Shown: positions 1-8,205 of the stretch, one piece after another
Numbering within the stretch: the stretch's first letter is position 1
Layout of the letters: each line of letters begins with the position of its first letter
Program-made: the position numbers and the translations under genes
From: Panacagrimonas sp.
GTDB taxonomy: Bacteria > Pseudomonadota > Gammaproteobacteria > Nevskiales > Nevskiaceae
Reading direction: 5' to 3'
Length of the DNA: 64,000 nt
Assembly: GCF_020697055.1 (NCBI RefSeq)
Contig: NZ_JAJFBP010000005.1
Coordinates: 84,762-148,761, forward strand
Notes under the pieces: model-generated
What the model saw: the letters and a program-made list of their open reading frames with translations, nothing else
Database searches by the model: none
Told to the model about the DNA's origin: nothing

Positions 1-1
1 C

Positions 2-700
2 CGGCGCTACAACGCCAACGTGCTCGGCACCAAGCGGCTGCTCGAGCTGTGCACCAAGTACGGTGTCGGCCAGGTGCTGATCCATTCGACCTACATGGTC
101 TACGGCGCCTCGCCCTACAACCCGGCGTTGCTCGACGAGGATCACCCGCTCAAGGCCAGCGAAGCCACGCACGACCTGGTCGATGCGGTCGAGGTCGAGT
201 CGCTCGCCAACATCTTCCTGTGGAAGCACCCCGAGCTGAACATCACGATCCTGCGACCCTGCAACGTGCTCGGGCCGGGCGTACGCAACACGATGTCGGT
301 GCTGCTGTCGCGACGCCTGGTGCCGGTGCTGATCGGCTTCTCGCCGATGATGCAGTTCCTTCACGTCGACGACATGGCCGAGGCGCTGGTGATGGCCTTC
401 GAGCAGAACAGGCCCGGCATCTACAACGTCGCACCCGACGACTACGTCGCCTACCAGCTGGCGGTCGAGGAGTCGGGCTGCCGGCGGTTGCCGATCCCCT
501 CGATCCCGCCGGCGCTGCCGCGGCTGTGGAGCCGCGCGCTGAACTGGAACGCGTTCTTTCCGCCGTACATGGTCAACTTCTTCAAGTACCCGGTGATCAT
601 CGACGGGCGCCTGTTCCGCCAAACGTTCGGCTGGGCGCCGCGGCGCAGTTTCAACGATATCTTCGGGTACTACCGCAGGCAGAAAGCGGTGGGGCCGTAG
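2..700 (+). CDS. NAD(P)-dependent epimerase/dehydratase, C-terminal part (5' end outside window)
   Basis: The reading frame is open from base 2, so the real start and the Rossmann nucleotide-binding motif lie upstream of the window. The visible 232 residues have the later features of extended short-chain dehydrogenases: a Ser-Thr-x-x-x-Tyr stretch (HSTYMVYG), the ILRPCNVLGPG segment that follows the catalytic region, and QFLHVDDMAEAL, the usual cofactor/substrate loop. This family acts on nucleotide sugars or on 3-hydroxysteroid-like substrates, and I cannot choose between them. The gene ends at TAG 698-700 and converges on the ferredoxin gene on the other strand. Confidence 0.8.
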   Translation, partial: RRYNANVLGTKRLLELCTKYGVGQVLIHSTYMVYGASPYNPALLDEDHPLKASEATHDLVDAVEVESLANIFLWKHPELNITILRPCNVLGPGVRNTMSVLLSRRLVPVLIGFSPMMQFLHVDDMAEALVMAFEQNRPGIYNVAPDDYVAYQLAVEESGCRRLPIPSIPPALPRLWSRALNWNAFFPPYMVNFFKYPVIIDGRLFRQTFGWAPRRSFNDIFGYYRRQKAVGP

Positions 701-719
701 CTCCAAAAGCTCTCAACAC

Positions 720-768
720 AAAGAACGCAAAGGTCATTTTCGATGTTTTCTTTGGGTCCTTTGCGCCA
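720..768. repeat. A-rich inverted repeat (GCAAAGG family, short copy)
   Basis: Arms CGCAAAGG (726-733) and CCTTTGCG (758-765) are perfect complements around an A/T-rich loop, in the convergent space between the epimerase and ferredoxin genes. The same GCAAAGG word builds the longer inverted repeats at 21379-21514 and 46310-46462. It may also act as a bidirectional terminator. Confidence 0.5.
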
Positions 769-783
769 TTGCGTTGAACGCTT

Positions 784-1110
784 TCAATGCTGCGACGCCG
801 GCACGCGCAGCACCATTCCGTCGAGGTTCTCCGTCACTGGAATCTGGCACGTCAGACGGCTCTCGGGCCGCGGCTCGGGCGTGGCCTCGAGCATCGCGGC
901 CTCGGTGTCGTCGGGCTCGGGCAGCGCGGCGCCACCGGCAGCCTCGATGTAGCAATGGCAGGTGCCGCAGATGCAATTGCCGCCGCACACCGCCTCGATG
1001 CCCGGCACCATCGCCGATTTCGCGGCGCGCATCACCGACTGTCCGGGGAACGCCTCGACCTTGTGCTCCTTGCCGGTGGGATCGATGAACGTCAGCGTGA
1101 TCGACGCCAT
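784..1110 (-). CDS. [2Fe-2S] ferredoxin, putidaredoxin/adrenodoxin type
   Basis: This 108-residue soluble ferredoxin should pass electrons to the P450 encoded 3 bases upstream in the same operon. The cluster ligands are C42, C48, C51 and C88, giving the C-x5-C-x2-C...C spacing of the vertebrate-type ferredoxins; the core reads CGGNCICGTCHC, with C46 and C53 extra. Length matches putidaredoxin (about 106). No ferredoxin reductase is visible here, so reducing power probably comes from a reductase elsewhere. ATG 1110 is the only sensible start. Confidence 0.9.
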   Translation of the reverse strand: MASITLTFIDPTGKEHKVEAFPGQSVMRAAKSAMVPGIEAVCGGNCICGTCHCYIEAAGGAALPEPDDTEAAMLEATPEPRPESRLTCQIPVTENLDGMVLRVPASQH

Positions 1111-1113
1111 CGC

Positions 1114-2403
1114 TCAGGCCCGCGACGCGTGGCGCAGCCAGGCGTCGACGCCCTTGCCGCGTTCGGTGCCGCGACGCGTACCGGGCTGGAACCGGATCGG
1201 CACACGCGACATGCCGCCGACCTGGCCGGTGGTCCACTTCAGGATCCCGGTCGGATCGATCGTGTAGTCCGGAACGCGCTTCAGGAACTCGGAGAGCACC
1301 AGGCGCGCTTCCATCCGGATCAGGTGGCTTCCGAGGCAGACGTGCAGGCCGGTGCCCAGCGCGAGATGACGGTTGTTCGGGCGATCGATGATCAGCGCAT
1401 CCGGATGCGCGAATTCGCGATGGTCACGATTGGCGATCGGCAGGCCCAGCATCACCTGCTGACCGGGCTGCATCGTCACGCCGCCGATGGTGGTTTCGCG
1501 GCGGACGATTCGACCGATGGGCGCCGGGGTGTAGTAGCGCAGCAGTTCGTCGACCGCGGCCTGCATGCGGTCGGGGTGGCGGATCAGGCGGCGGCGCAGC
1601 TCCACGTCCCAGCCCAGGCGCCACAGCGATGTGCCGATCAGCTTGGCGGAGTTCTCGATGCCGCCGATCAGCAACACCGTGGAGAAACCCAGCAGTTCGC
1701 GATGCGTCAACCGCTCGCCATCGACCTCCGCGTTGATGACCGACGAGAGCACGTCGGTGCCCGGCTCGACCTTGCGACGCGCGATGTTCTTCTCGAAGTA
1801 CGCGTACATCTCGGCGATCTTCGGTTTGGCGCCTTCCGGATCGACCAGAAACTGGTGCGTGATGGCCGTCGTCCAGTAGTCGAACAGCGGACCGTCCTCG
1901 GCGGGCAGTCCCATGATCAGCGCGGTGACGATCGCCGGGATCGGGTCGGCCAGGATGCGGCCCACATCGGCCTTGCCGTCCTCGATGAAGCCGTCGACCA
2001 GCTCATGAACGGCCTTTTGCATGGCCTCACCGTACTGCGTGACGTTGCGCGGCATGAACGAGAGGTTCACCAGGCGACGCGCGCGCATGTGCTCGGGTTC
2101 GTCCTGCTCGGCGAGCATCAGCGGCTCGGTCACCGCGTACTTGGGAAAGATGACGCCGGTGCTCGAGAAGCCGTCGACGTCCTTGATGATCTGGTCGCAT
2201 TCCGGGAAGCCGGTGACGACCCAGAAGCCGCCGTGCTTCTCGCTCCAGCCGACCCACTGTTTTTCGGCGGCCGCCGCGTCGCGGAACTGCTCGAAGTACG
2301 CCCACGGCGTCCCGTCGACCCCGATGGGCGGATCCAGGTGGTCGTAACCGGCGTACAGGGCCTTCAGGTCGACCTGCGGCGCGGTCGCGGCGGGAGCATT
2401 CAT
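1114..2403 (-). CDS. Cytochrome P450
   Basis: A soluble bacterial class I P450 monooxygenase of 429 residues. The haem ligand is C356 in ALGTGLHVCLG, where the usual Phe of FGxGxHxCxG is Leu. The K-helix ExxR is E286-R289, and the I-helix reads LLIGGIENSAKL (245-254). The usual acid-Thr pair of the I-helix is Glu-Asn, a replacement also known in P450cin, so the oxygen-activation pocket is atypical. I chose ATG 2403 because an AAGGAGAA Shine-Dalgarno lies just upstream; the frame is open to 2637, but that extension has no P450 similarity. It forms an operon with the ferredoxin and is divergent from an AraC regulator that probably controls it. The substrate is unknown; hydrophobic (terpenoid or steroid-like) compounds are possible. 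Confidence 0.92.
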   Translation of the reverse strand: MNAPAATAPQVDLKALYAGYDHLDPPIGVDGTPWAYFEQFRDAAAAEKQWVGWSEKHGGFWVVTGFPECDQIIKDVDGFSSTGVIFPKYAVTEPLMLAEQDEPEHMRARRLVNLSFMPRNVTQYGEAMQKAVHELVDGFIEDGKADVGRILADPIPAIVTALIMGLPAEDGPLFDYWTTAITHQFLVDPEGAKPKIAEMYAYFEKNIARRKVEPGTDVLSSVINAEVDGERLTHRELLGFSTVLLIGGIENSAKLIGTSLWRLGWDVELRRRLIRHPDRMQAAVDELLRYYTPAPIGRIVRRETTIGGVTMQPGQQVMLGLPIANRDHREFAHPDALIIDRPNNRHLALGTGLHVCLGSHLIRMEARLVLSEFLKRVPDYTIDPTGILKWTTGQVGGMSRVPIRFQPGTRRGTERGKGVDAWLRHASRA

Positions 2404-2431
2404 GGGATTCTCCTTCGTTGTCTGGTCATCA

Positions 2432-2447
2432 GACGTCGTCCGACGTC
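2432..2447. promoter_or_regulatory. Paired GACGTC boxes upstream of the P450 gene
   Basis: Two GACGTC palindromes (2432-2437 and 2442-2447) are separated by four bases, about 30 bp upstream of the P450 start. They are a candidate operator for the divergent AraC protein, but their pairing rests only on symmetry and location. Confidence 0.3.
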
Positions 2448-2553
2448 CTGTGCGCCCGCATTGGACACCGATGGGGGCTTTCGATCTTTCGGCATCTTCG
2501 GTCCAATTGCGTAAATGTCGGCATCGGGGTGATCCCCCTGATTGCAGGGTGCA

Positions 2554-2580
2554 GGACCGGGGTGTACATCTCCCCGGTCC
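2554..2580. promoter_or_regulatory. Dyad symmetry in front of the AraC gene
   Basis: GGACCGGGG (2554-2562) and CCCCGGTCC (2572-2580) are perfect 9-bp complements with a 9-base spacer, ending 25 bp before the regulator's ATG. A smaller GGGG/CCCC dyad lies at 2526-2537. Either could be an operator or a leader hairpin in the roughly 200-bp divergent promoter region. Confidence 0.35.
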
Positions 2581-2604
2581 CACGGCCCGGTAGGCGGAGG
2601 TCGG

Positions 2605-3498
2605 ATGCACGGTGGCGTGACAGCGTCGAATTCCCACAGCGCGGATGTCGCGGCGGTCAGCCGAGCCGTGGGCTTTTCACCGGCCCTGTCCAGCGAGGGC
2701 GCGGGCTGGAAACACGCCGCGCTGTACGCCTGGCGCGGCCTCTGCGAAATCGCCCACTTCAATCCGCTGTCCGAACCCGTCCTGATCTATCACACGGGCG
2801 GCGCGCCGGTCATCGACGTGCGCCACGACCAGGGCCGGCGCGAGCGCAGCCGGCCCGGACTGATGACGCTGGTCCCGCCCGGTGCGCCGGTGGACTGGTA
2901 CATCGGCGGCGACGTGCACTCCTATTCCCTGCACCTGGGCGCGGACGTCTTCGCCGCGCGCTCCGACGATGCGGTGCCGCTCGACCCGAACGTGCGCTTC
3001 CAGTGCGGCCTGGTCGATCCACTGCTCAGCGCCTCGATCATGGCGCTGGCCGACGAGCTCGCTCGGCCGACGCAGCGCGGCTCGCTGTATGCCGATGCCA
3101 TCGCCGACGTGGTCGGCCTGCACCTGCTCCGGTTGCCGTTTGCGATCGCGCCCAAGCCCGGCATCCGCAGCGGCCTGTCGCGCTCGCAGCTGCGCGAGGT
3201 GCTGGACCTGCTCGAGGATTCGATCGAGCGCGGGGTCAGCCTGGGCGACCTGGCGTGCAAGGCGGGACTGAGCCGCACCTATTTCGCCGAAGCGTTCCAG
3301 CGCGCCACCGGCACGTCGCCGCATCGCTATCTCACGCAGCGCCGGATCGCCCGCGCCCAGTCGCTGCTGCAGCACAGCGCGCTGCCGCTGGCCGAGATCG
3401 CGCTGCAGTGCGGCTTCTGCAACCAGGCGCATTTTTCGCAGACGTTCCGCCAATCGACGGGCACGACGCCGAGCCGCTATCGCGCCGAAGTGAAGTAG
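2605..3498 (+). CDS. AraC-family transcriptional regulator
   Basis: A 297-residue regulator with an N-terminal cupin-like effector domain (containing VPPGAPVDWYIGG) and a C-terminal AraC DNA-binding domain with two helix-turn-helix units. The first HTH includes LGDLACKAGLSRTYFAEAFQ; the second contains LAEIALQCGFCNQAHFSQTF, the family signature, followed by a TGTTPSRYR end. Start ATG 2605 is preceded by GGAGG at 2595-2599; the frame extends upstream to 2542 without a ribosome site. Divergent placement from the P450-ferredoxin operon suggests it activates that operon in response to the P450 substrate or product. Confidence 0.88.
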   Translation: MHGGVTASNSHSADVAAVSRAVGFSPALSSEGAGWKHAALYAWRGLCEIAHFNPLSEPVLIYHTGGAPVIDVRHDQGRRERSRPGLMTLVPPGAPVDWYIGGDVHSYSLHLGADVFAARSDDAVPLDPNVRFQCGLVDPLLSASIMALADELARPTQRGSLYADAIADVVGLHLLRLPFAIAPKPGIRSGLSRSQLREVLDLLEDSIERGVSLGDLACKAGLSRTYFAEAFQRATGTSPHRYLTQRRIARAQSLLQHSALPLAEIALQCGFCNQAHFSQTFRQSTGTTPSRYRAEVK

Positions 3499-3555
3499 TC
3501 CCTACTCTTCCGAATCCCCTTTCCGCGAATCCCTTCGTCGCAGGAGCGTTTCACC

Positions 3556-4056
3556 ATGGCAAAGAAGAACAAGGCGAACGACAAGTCGCCCAGGATCGAC
3601 ATCGGCATCGACAAGGATCAGCGCAAGTCCATCGCCGATGGCCTGTCGCGATTGCTCGCCGACGAATACACGCTCTATCTCAAGACCCACAACTTCCACT
3701 GGAACGTCACGGGTCCGATGTTCAACACGCTGCACCTGATGTTCGAGACCCATTACACCGAAGCGGCGCTGGCGGTGGACCTGGTCGCCGAACGCATCCG
3801 CGCGCTCGGCTTCCCGGCGCCCGGCACCTACCGGCAGTACGCCGCGCTGTCCTCGATCGACGAGACCGACGGCGTGCCCGAGGCGATGCAGATGGTGCGG
3901 CTGCTGGTCAAGGGCCACGAGGCCTGCGCCAAGACCGCGCGCTCGGTGTTCCCGCTGGCCGATTCGGCGCACGACGAGCCGACCGCGGACCTGCTGACGC
4001 AGCGCCTGCAGGTGCACGAGAAGACCGCCTGGATGCTGCGCGCGCTGCTGGAATGA
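3556..4056 (+). CDS. dps: Dps-family ferritin-like DNA/iron-protection protein
   Basis: A 166-residue Dps protein, which forms dodecamers that oxidise and store iron and protect DNA during starvation or peroxide stress. The ferroxidase-site pattern is present: HNFHWN (H48), H60, E64, D75 and E79 in [13 protein letters not shown]. The lysine-rich N-terminus ([10 protein letters not shown]) fits a DNA-binding tail. A GGAG site precedes ATG 3556. Its stop overlaps the start of the ABC ATPase gene (ATGA at 4053-4056), so the two may be co-translated, an odd pairing in function. Confidence 0.93.
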   Translation: MAKKNKANDKSPRIDIGIDKDQRKSIADGLSRLLADEYTLYLKTHNFHWNVTGPMFNTLHLMFETHYTEAALAVDLVAERIRALGFPAPGTYRQYAALSSIDETDGVPEAMQMVRLLVKGHEACAKTARSVFPLADSAHDEPTADLLTQRLQVHEKTAWMLRALLE

Positions 4057-5081
4057 AATCGAAACCGGGACTCGGGACTCGGGACTCGGGACTCGTCGCA
4101 ATCCCGAATCAGGCGGTGCTGGCCGTCCGCCGACTGAAGGTTCACTACCGGCTGCCTTCGGCGCGGCCTTGGGGCAAGCCCGGGTGGCTCAAGGCGGTCG
4201 ACGGCGTCGACTTCAATCTCGCCAACGGCGAGACGCTGGGCATCGTCGGCGAATCGGGCTGCGGCAAATCGACGCTCGCACGTGCGCTCGCCGGATTGCA
4301 GCCGGTGACCTCGGGCGGCATCGAATACAACGGCCGCAACATCGCGCGCCTCGACGAGGCCGCGTGGCGACCGCTGCGGCGCGAGATCCAGATGGTCTTC
4401 CAGGATCCGCTGGCGAGCCTGGATCCGCGCATGACCATCGGCGCGAGCGTCGCCGAGCCGCTGGAGGCGCTGTATCCGGACGTCGGCAAGGCCGAGCGCA
4501 TGGCGCGCGTGCGCGAGATGCTGGAAAAGGTCGGACTGTCGGCCAACCTGATCAACCGCTACCCGCACGAATTCTCCGGCGGCCAGTGCCAGCGCGTGGG
4601 CATCGCGCGCGCATTGGTGGTGCGACCGCGCGTGCTGATCTGCGACGAGCCGGTATCGGCGCTCGACGTCTCGGTGCAGGCGCAGATCGTGAACCTGCTG
4701 GCGGACCTGCAGGCCGAGTACGGCCTGTCGATGCTGTTCATCGCGCACGACCTGGCGGTGGTGCGCCACATCAGCCGGCGCGTGATGGTGATGTACCTGG
4801 GCAAGGTGATGGAGCAGGCGCCGCGCGATGCGCTGTTCGAATCACCGGTGCATCCCTACACCCGCGCCTTGCTCGCCTCGGTGCCGGGCGATCTCGGACG
4901 CGAACGCCGCGAACCGCTGCACGGCGAGATCCCGAGCCCGGCCGATCCGCCGGCCGGCTGCGTGTTCGTCACGCGATGTCCGATCGCCGATGCGCACTGC
5001 GCGCGGCACGCGCCCAACCTGGTGCGCGCGGTGCACGGTGGATTCTCGGCCTGTCACTTCACGGCGACCAATGTCGCCTGA
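4053..5081 (+). CDS. Oligopeptide/dipeptide-type ABC transporter ATP-binding protein (OppF/DppF-like), orphan
   Basis: A 342-residue ATPase with Walker A GESGCGKS (66-73), Q-loop [13 protein letters not shown], signature [14 protein letters not shown], Walker [13 protein letters not shown] and H-loop IAHDLAVV. It also has the OppF/DppF C-terminal extension ([15 protein letters not shown], then a Cys-containing end [12 protein letters not shown]). OppF normally works with OppD and two permeases, none of which is here. ATG 4053 overlaps the dps stop, but residues 5-14 are encoded by four 7-bp repeats. A GTG at 4116 just before the conserved [10 protein letters not shown] segment is an alternative start that would leave the repeats untranslated. 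Confidence 0.85.
   Translation: MKSKPGLGTRDSGLVAIPNQAVLAVRRLKVHYRLPSARPWGKPGWLKAVDGVDFNLANGETLGIVGESGCGKSTLARALAGLQPVTSGGIEYNGRNIARLDEAAWRPLRREIQMVFQDPLASLDPRMTIGASVAEPLEALYPDVGKAERMARVREMLEKVGLSANLINRYPHEFSGGQCQRVGIARALVVRPRVLICDEPVSALDVSVQAQIVNLLADLQAEYGLSMLFIAHDLAVVRHISRRVMVMYLGKVMEQAPRDALFESPVHPYTRALLASVPGDLGRERREPLHGEIPSPADPPAGCVFVTRCPIADAHCARHAPNLVRAVHGGFSACHFTATNVA
4067..4094 (+). repeat. Four tandem copies of a 7-bp repeat (GGGACTC)
   Basis: GGGACTC occurs four times without interruption at 4067-4094, within the first codons of the ABC ATPase frame if ATG 4053 is used. Seven is not a multiple of three, so gain or loss of one unit would shift the frame. Confidence 0.85.
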
Positions 5082-5099
5082 GGGTTTCCCGAAGCGGCG

Positions 5100-5897
5100 C
5101 TAGCCGCACTTCGGATTGCGGCCCTGCCCCTTGGCGGTGACATAGAGATCGAGCGCGACTTTCATGCGCGCGTTCAGATCGTGCATGCGCGTCTCGTCCG
5201 AGGGGTGGGTGGAGAGCATCTCCGGCGGCTTCTGCCCGCCGCTGGCCTTGGCCATGTTCTGCCACAGCGTGATCGAGGCGCGCGGATCGAAGCCCGCCAT
5301 CGCCATCAGATCCAGGCCCAGCAGGTCGGCCTCGGATTCGTGGCTGCGCGAGTACGGCAGCAGGAACAGCGCATTGACGCCCATGCCGTAGAGCTGGCCC
5401 ACGCCGTACATCGAGGCCACGGCGCCGCCGAGCTGCGCCGGAAGATCGGCCGACGCGCGCTCGGCCGAATGCCGCGCGAGCACGTGCGAAACCTCGTGGC
5501 CGATGACGGCCGCAAGCTGGTCCTGCGTGCTCGCGACCTTGAGCAGACCGGTGAACACGCCGATCTTTCCTCCGGGAAGCGCGAAGGCGTTGACGTCGTC
5601 GCTGGCGAACACGGTCACTTCCCAGGCCGCCGGCACCGCGAGTTCGCCCTTCTCGCGCAAAGTCGGAACCTGGGCGGTGATCGCGTTGGAAATGCAGTTG
5701 ACGTAGCCGTTGATGCGCCCGTCCTTGGACGCCGGCATCTCCTTCTGCATCTGCTGATAGGAGGCGACGCCTTGGGCGTTGATCGAGTCGTCCGAGATCA
5801 GGATGAACTGCTTGCGCCCGAGCGGCGAGGTGGCGCAGGCGGTGACGAGGGCGGCGGCTGTTGCAGCAATGGCGAATAGAACGGGGCGTCGCATCAT
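5100..5897 (-). CDS. M48-family zinc metallopeptidase, lipoprotein
   Basis: A periplasmic peptidase of the LoiP/YcaL kind, about 265 residues. The zinc site is HEVSH in AAVIGHEVSHVLARHSAERA, and the third ligand is the first Glu of ESEADLLGLDLMAMAGFDP. A lipobox at the end of the signal peptide (ALVTACATS) predicts lipid attachment. The frame is open to 5954, but the signal peptide begins at the double Met at 5897/5894 (MMRRPVLFAIA), so that is the start; no strong ribosome site is visible. The family is involved in outer-membrane protein quality control. It converges on the ABC ATPase gene. Confidence 0.88.
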   Translation of the reverse strand: MMRRPVLFAIAATAAALVTACATSPLGRKQFILISDDSINAQGVASYQQMQKEMPASKDGRINGYVNCISNAITAQVPTLREKGELAVPAAWEVTVFASDDVNAFALPGGKIGVFTGLLKVASTQDQLAAVIGHEVSHVLARHSAERASADLPAQLGGAVASMYGVGQLYGMGVNALFLLPYSRSHESEADLLGLDLMAMAGFDPRASITLWQNMAKASGGQKPPEMLSTHPSDETRMHDLNARMKVALDLYVTAKGQGRNPKCG

Positions 5898-6035
5898 GGA
5901 GAAGTCCCAGGTACGGGCGTATCGTGGCGGACAGTATCGGCGGCTTGGGCGCAACGACGCTATGTTACTTCGCCAACAACCGGACCCGCGATGAACGGAT
6001 CCGGTCGCCCTACTCCACCCCTTCGAGCTCCGTCC

Positions 6036-6524
6036 ATGATCGTGCTGCGCCTTCGGGTCCTCTTCGGTCTGACGCTCCTGCTGTCGCTGCTGCTGGGCGC
6101 GGCGCGCGCCGAAGACCTCGCCGCTCGCGGACCCCGACCCGACCTCGATCCGCCGCAGGTGGTTCAGGCCATGCTCTCGGCGCTGAAGAAGAACAGTGAC
6201 CAGGGCATCGCCGAGCTCTACAAGTTCTCTTCACCCGGCAATCGCGAGAAGTCCGGGCCGCTGTCGAACTTCCGCTCGATGATCCGCGAGGGCTTCCCCG
6301 ACCTGCTCGGGCATCGCGAAGCACGCGTCGGACCGCCGCTGATCGACGGCGACCGCGCGATGCTGCCGGTCGAGGTGGTCGGCAGCGACGCGCAGACGCA
6401 TCGCTACATCTTCCTGATGTCGCGCCAGGACGGCGGCCAGTGCAAGGGCTGCTGGATGGCCGACGCGGTGGTCAATTCCGACGACGACACCGGCGACCCC
6501 GAGAAGCCGGAATACGGGGCCTGA
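6036..6524 (+). CDS. Secreted protein, DUF4864-like
   Basis: A 162-residue exported protein of unknown function. The N-terminus is a clear signal peptide (MIVLRLRVLFGLTLLLSLLLG) ending ARA. The mature part begins with a helical VVQAMLSALKKNSDQGIAEL segment followed by FSSPGNREKSGPLSNFRSMI, resembling DUF4864 (a small NTF2-like fold). Late in the protein is a C-x-x-C (CKGC). ATG 6036 is preferred over the upstream in-frame ATG 5991 because it begins the signal peptide. It is convergent with cysS. Confidence 0.65.
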   Translation: MIVLRLRVLFGLTLLLSLLLGAARAEDLAARGPRPDLDPPQVVQAMLSALKKNSDQGIAELYKFSSPGNREKSGPLSNFRSMIREGFPDLLGHREARVGPPLIDGDRAMLPVEVVGSDAQTHRYIFLMSRQDGGQCKGCWMADAVVNSDDDTGDPEKPEYGA

Positions 6525-6539
6525 TCGTCCAGGCCTGGG

Positions 6540-7928
6540 TCAGCTGTAACGCCAGCGCTGACCGTCCTTGGAGTCTTCGACCAGCACGCCGCGCGCCTTG
6601 AGCAGGTCGCGGATGCGATCCGATTCGGCCCACTGCCTGGACTTGCGCGCTTCGGCGCGCTGCGCGATCAGCGCCTCGATCTCGGTCGCCGGCATCAGGT
6701 CGTCGCGCGGCGGCGCCCATCCGAACCAGGCCTCGGGGCTCTGGTGCAGCAATCCCAGCAGGCGACCGGCCTTGAGCAGCTGCGTCTTGATGCGACGGCG
6801 CTCGGAGACGGTATCGCCGGCCTTGTGCGCCTGCGTGGCCAGCTCGAACAGCTGCGCCAGCGCACCCGGCGTGTTGAGGTCGTCCTCGAGCTCCTGGACG
6901 AAGGGCAGGAACTCGCCTTCGTCCGGATTCTCCTCGACGTCTGCGAGCTCGCGCAGCGCGCCGTACAGGCGATCGAGCTTCTTGCGCGCTTCCTGCAGGC
7001 CGTCCTCGGTCCAGTCCAGCGGCTGCCGGTAATGCCCCGACAGCAGCAGCATGCGGATGGCTTCGCCCGGCGCGTGCTTGAGCAGCTCGCGCACCAGCAG
7101 CACGTTGCCCAGCGACTTCGACATCTTGGTGGAGTCGACGTTGAGGAATCCGTTGTGCAGCCAGAAGCGCGCGAACGGCTTGCCGCCGTGCGCGCATACC
7201 GACTGCGCGATCTCGTTTTCGTGGTGCGGGAAGATCAGGTCGTGCCCCCCGCCGTGGATGTCGATGGTCTCGCCGAGAATCGTCTCGGCCATCGCCGAGC
7301 ACTCGATGTGCCAGCCCGGACGTCCGCGACCCCACGGCGAACCCCAGCCCGGCTGTTCCGGCGCCGACGGTTTCCACAACACGAAGTCGCCCGCGTGCTG
7401 CTTGTACGGCGCGACCTCGACCCGGGCGCCGGCCATCAGCGCCTGGGAGTCGCGCTTGGACAACTTTCCGTAGTCCGAAAAGCTCGGGGTGTGGAACAGC
7501 ACGTGGCCTTCGGCGGCATACGCGTGACCCGATGCGACCAGGCGCCCGATCATGTCCAGGATCTGCGGCAGGTGCTGCGTCACGCGCGGCTCGTGATCGG
7601 GAGCACGAACGCCCAGCGCGCCCATGTCCTCGTGATAGGCGGCAGCGTAGCGATCGCTGATCACACCGATGTCGACCCCCTGCTCGGCGGCGGCCTTGTT
7701 GATCTTGTCGTCGATGTCCGTGATGTTGCGCGCGTACACCACGCTGCCGTAACGCCGCCGCAGCACGCGCGAAAGCACGTCGAACACCACCGCCGGCCGC
7801 GCGTTGCCGATGTGGGCGAAGCTGTAGACCGTCGGTCCGCAGACGTACATCGTCACGCGCGACGGATCCTGCGGTTCGAAACGCTCCTTGCGACCGGTGA
7901 GGGTGTTGTGCAGGTGCATCGACGGCAT
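6540..7928 (-). CDS. cysS: Cysteinyl-tRNA synthetase
   Basis: A class I aminoacyl-tRNA synthetase that charges tRNA-Cys, 462 residues (E. coli 461). The HIGH motif is FAHIGNARP, the KMSKS loop is [10 protein letters not shown], and zinc-binding features include CGPTVY near the N-terminus and [14 protein letters not shown]. The open frame continues to 8189 through a palindromic intergenic region and is not part of the gene. Start is ATG 7928 ([10 protein letters not shown]) or ATG 7919 three codons later. Confidence 0.95.
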   Translation of the reverse strand: MPSMHLHNTLTGRKERFEPQDPSRVTMYVCGPTVYSFAHIGNARPAVVFDVLSRVLRRRYGSVVYARNITDIDDKINKAAAEQGVDIGVISDRYAAAYHEDMGALGVRAPDHEPRVTQHLPQILDMIGRLVASGHAYAAEGHVLFHTPSFSDYGKLSKRDSQALMAGARVEVAPYKQHAGDFVLWKPSAPEQPGWGSPWGRGRPGWHIECSAMAETILGETIDIHGGGHDLIFPHHENEIAQSVCAHGGKPFARFWLHNGFLNVDSTKMSKSLGNVLLVRELLKHAPGEAIRMLLLSGHYRQPLDWTEDGLQEARKKLDRLYGALRELADVEENPDEGEFLPFVQELEDDLNTPGALAQLFELATQAHKAGDTVSERRRIKTQLLKAGRLLGLLHQSPEAWFGWAPPRDDLMPATEIEALIAQRAEARKSRQWAESDRIRDLLKARGVLVEDSKDGQRWRYS

Positions 7929-7977
7929 GGCCTCGAAAAAAAACCGCGCAAGGATAGCGGACCGCGGTGGGCCCGGC

Positions 7978-8160
7978 GGGATGCCCTGCGCTTTACCGCC
8001 CTGCTCCGGAGGCGTGGCCAGTCGTCGGCCGGCGAAGCACAGGGCATCCCGCCTGCAATGCGCGCGCGTCAGGCTCGGAAAAAGCGGAGCACCCTGCGCT
8101 TCGGCGGGCTTTGCGTCGGGATCCCGACCGACGACTGGCCACGCCTCCGGAGCAGGGCGG
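7978..8160. repeat. Compound palindromic repeat with a perfect 33-bp inverted repeat
   Basis: The 33 bases at 7996-8028 (beginning CCGCCCTGCTCCGGAGGCG) are the exact reverse complement of 8128-8160. Nested inside, GCGGGATGCCCTG (from about 7978) is complemented by CAGGGCATCCCGC (about 8039-8051). The GCGGGATGC core also occurs in the REP elements at 36047-36120 and 39168-39246. It fills the gap between the 5' end of cysS and the 3' end of the glutamate dehydrogenase gene. Confidence 0.8.
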
Positions 8161-8205
8161 GATACCGACGCACAGCCCGCCCACGCCAAGCCCCGGAACG
8201 AGTCT

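Noticed and set aside
2418..5081. An 887-codon open frame crossing AraC, dps and the ABC ATPase
   Set aside because: Only the last 342 codons have recognisable domains; upstream it is the wrong frame of the AraC and dps genes, open because G+C-rich DNA has few stops.
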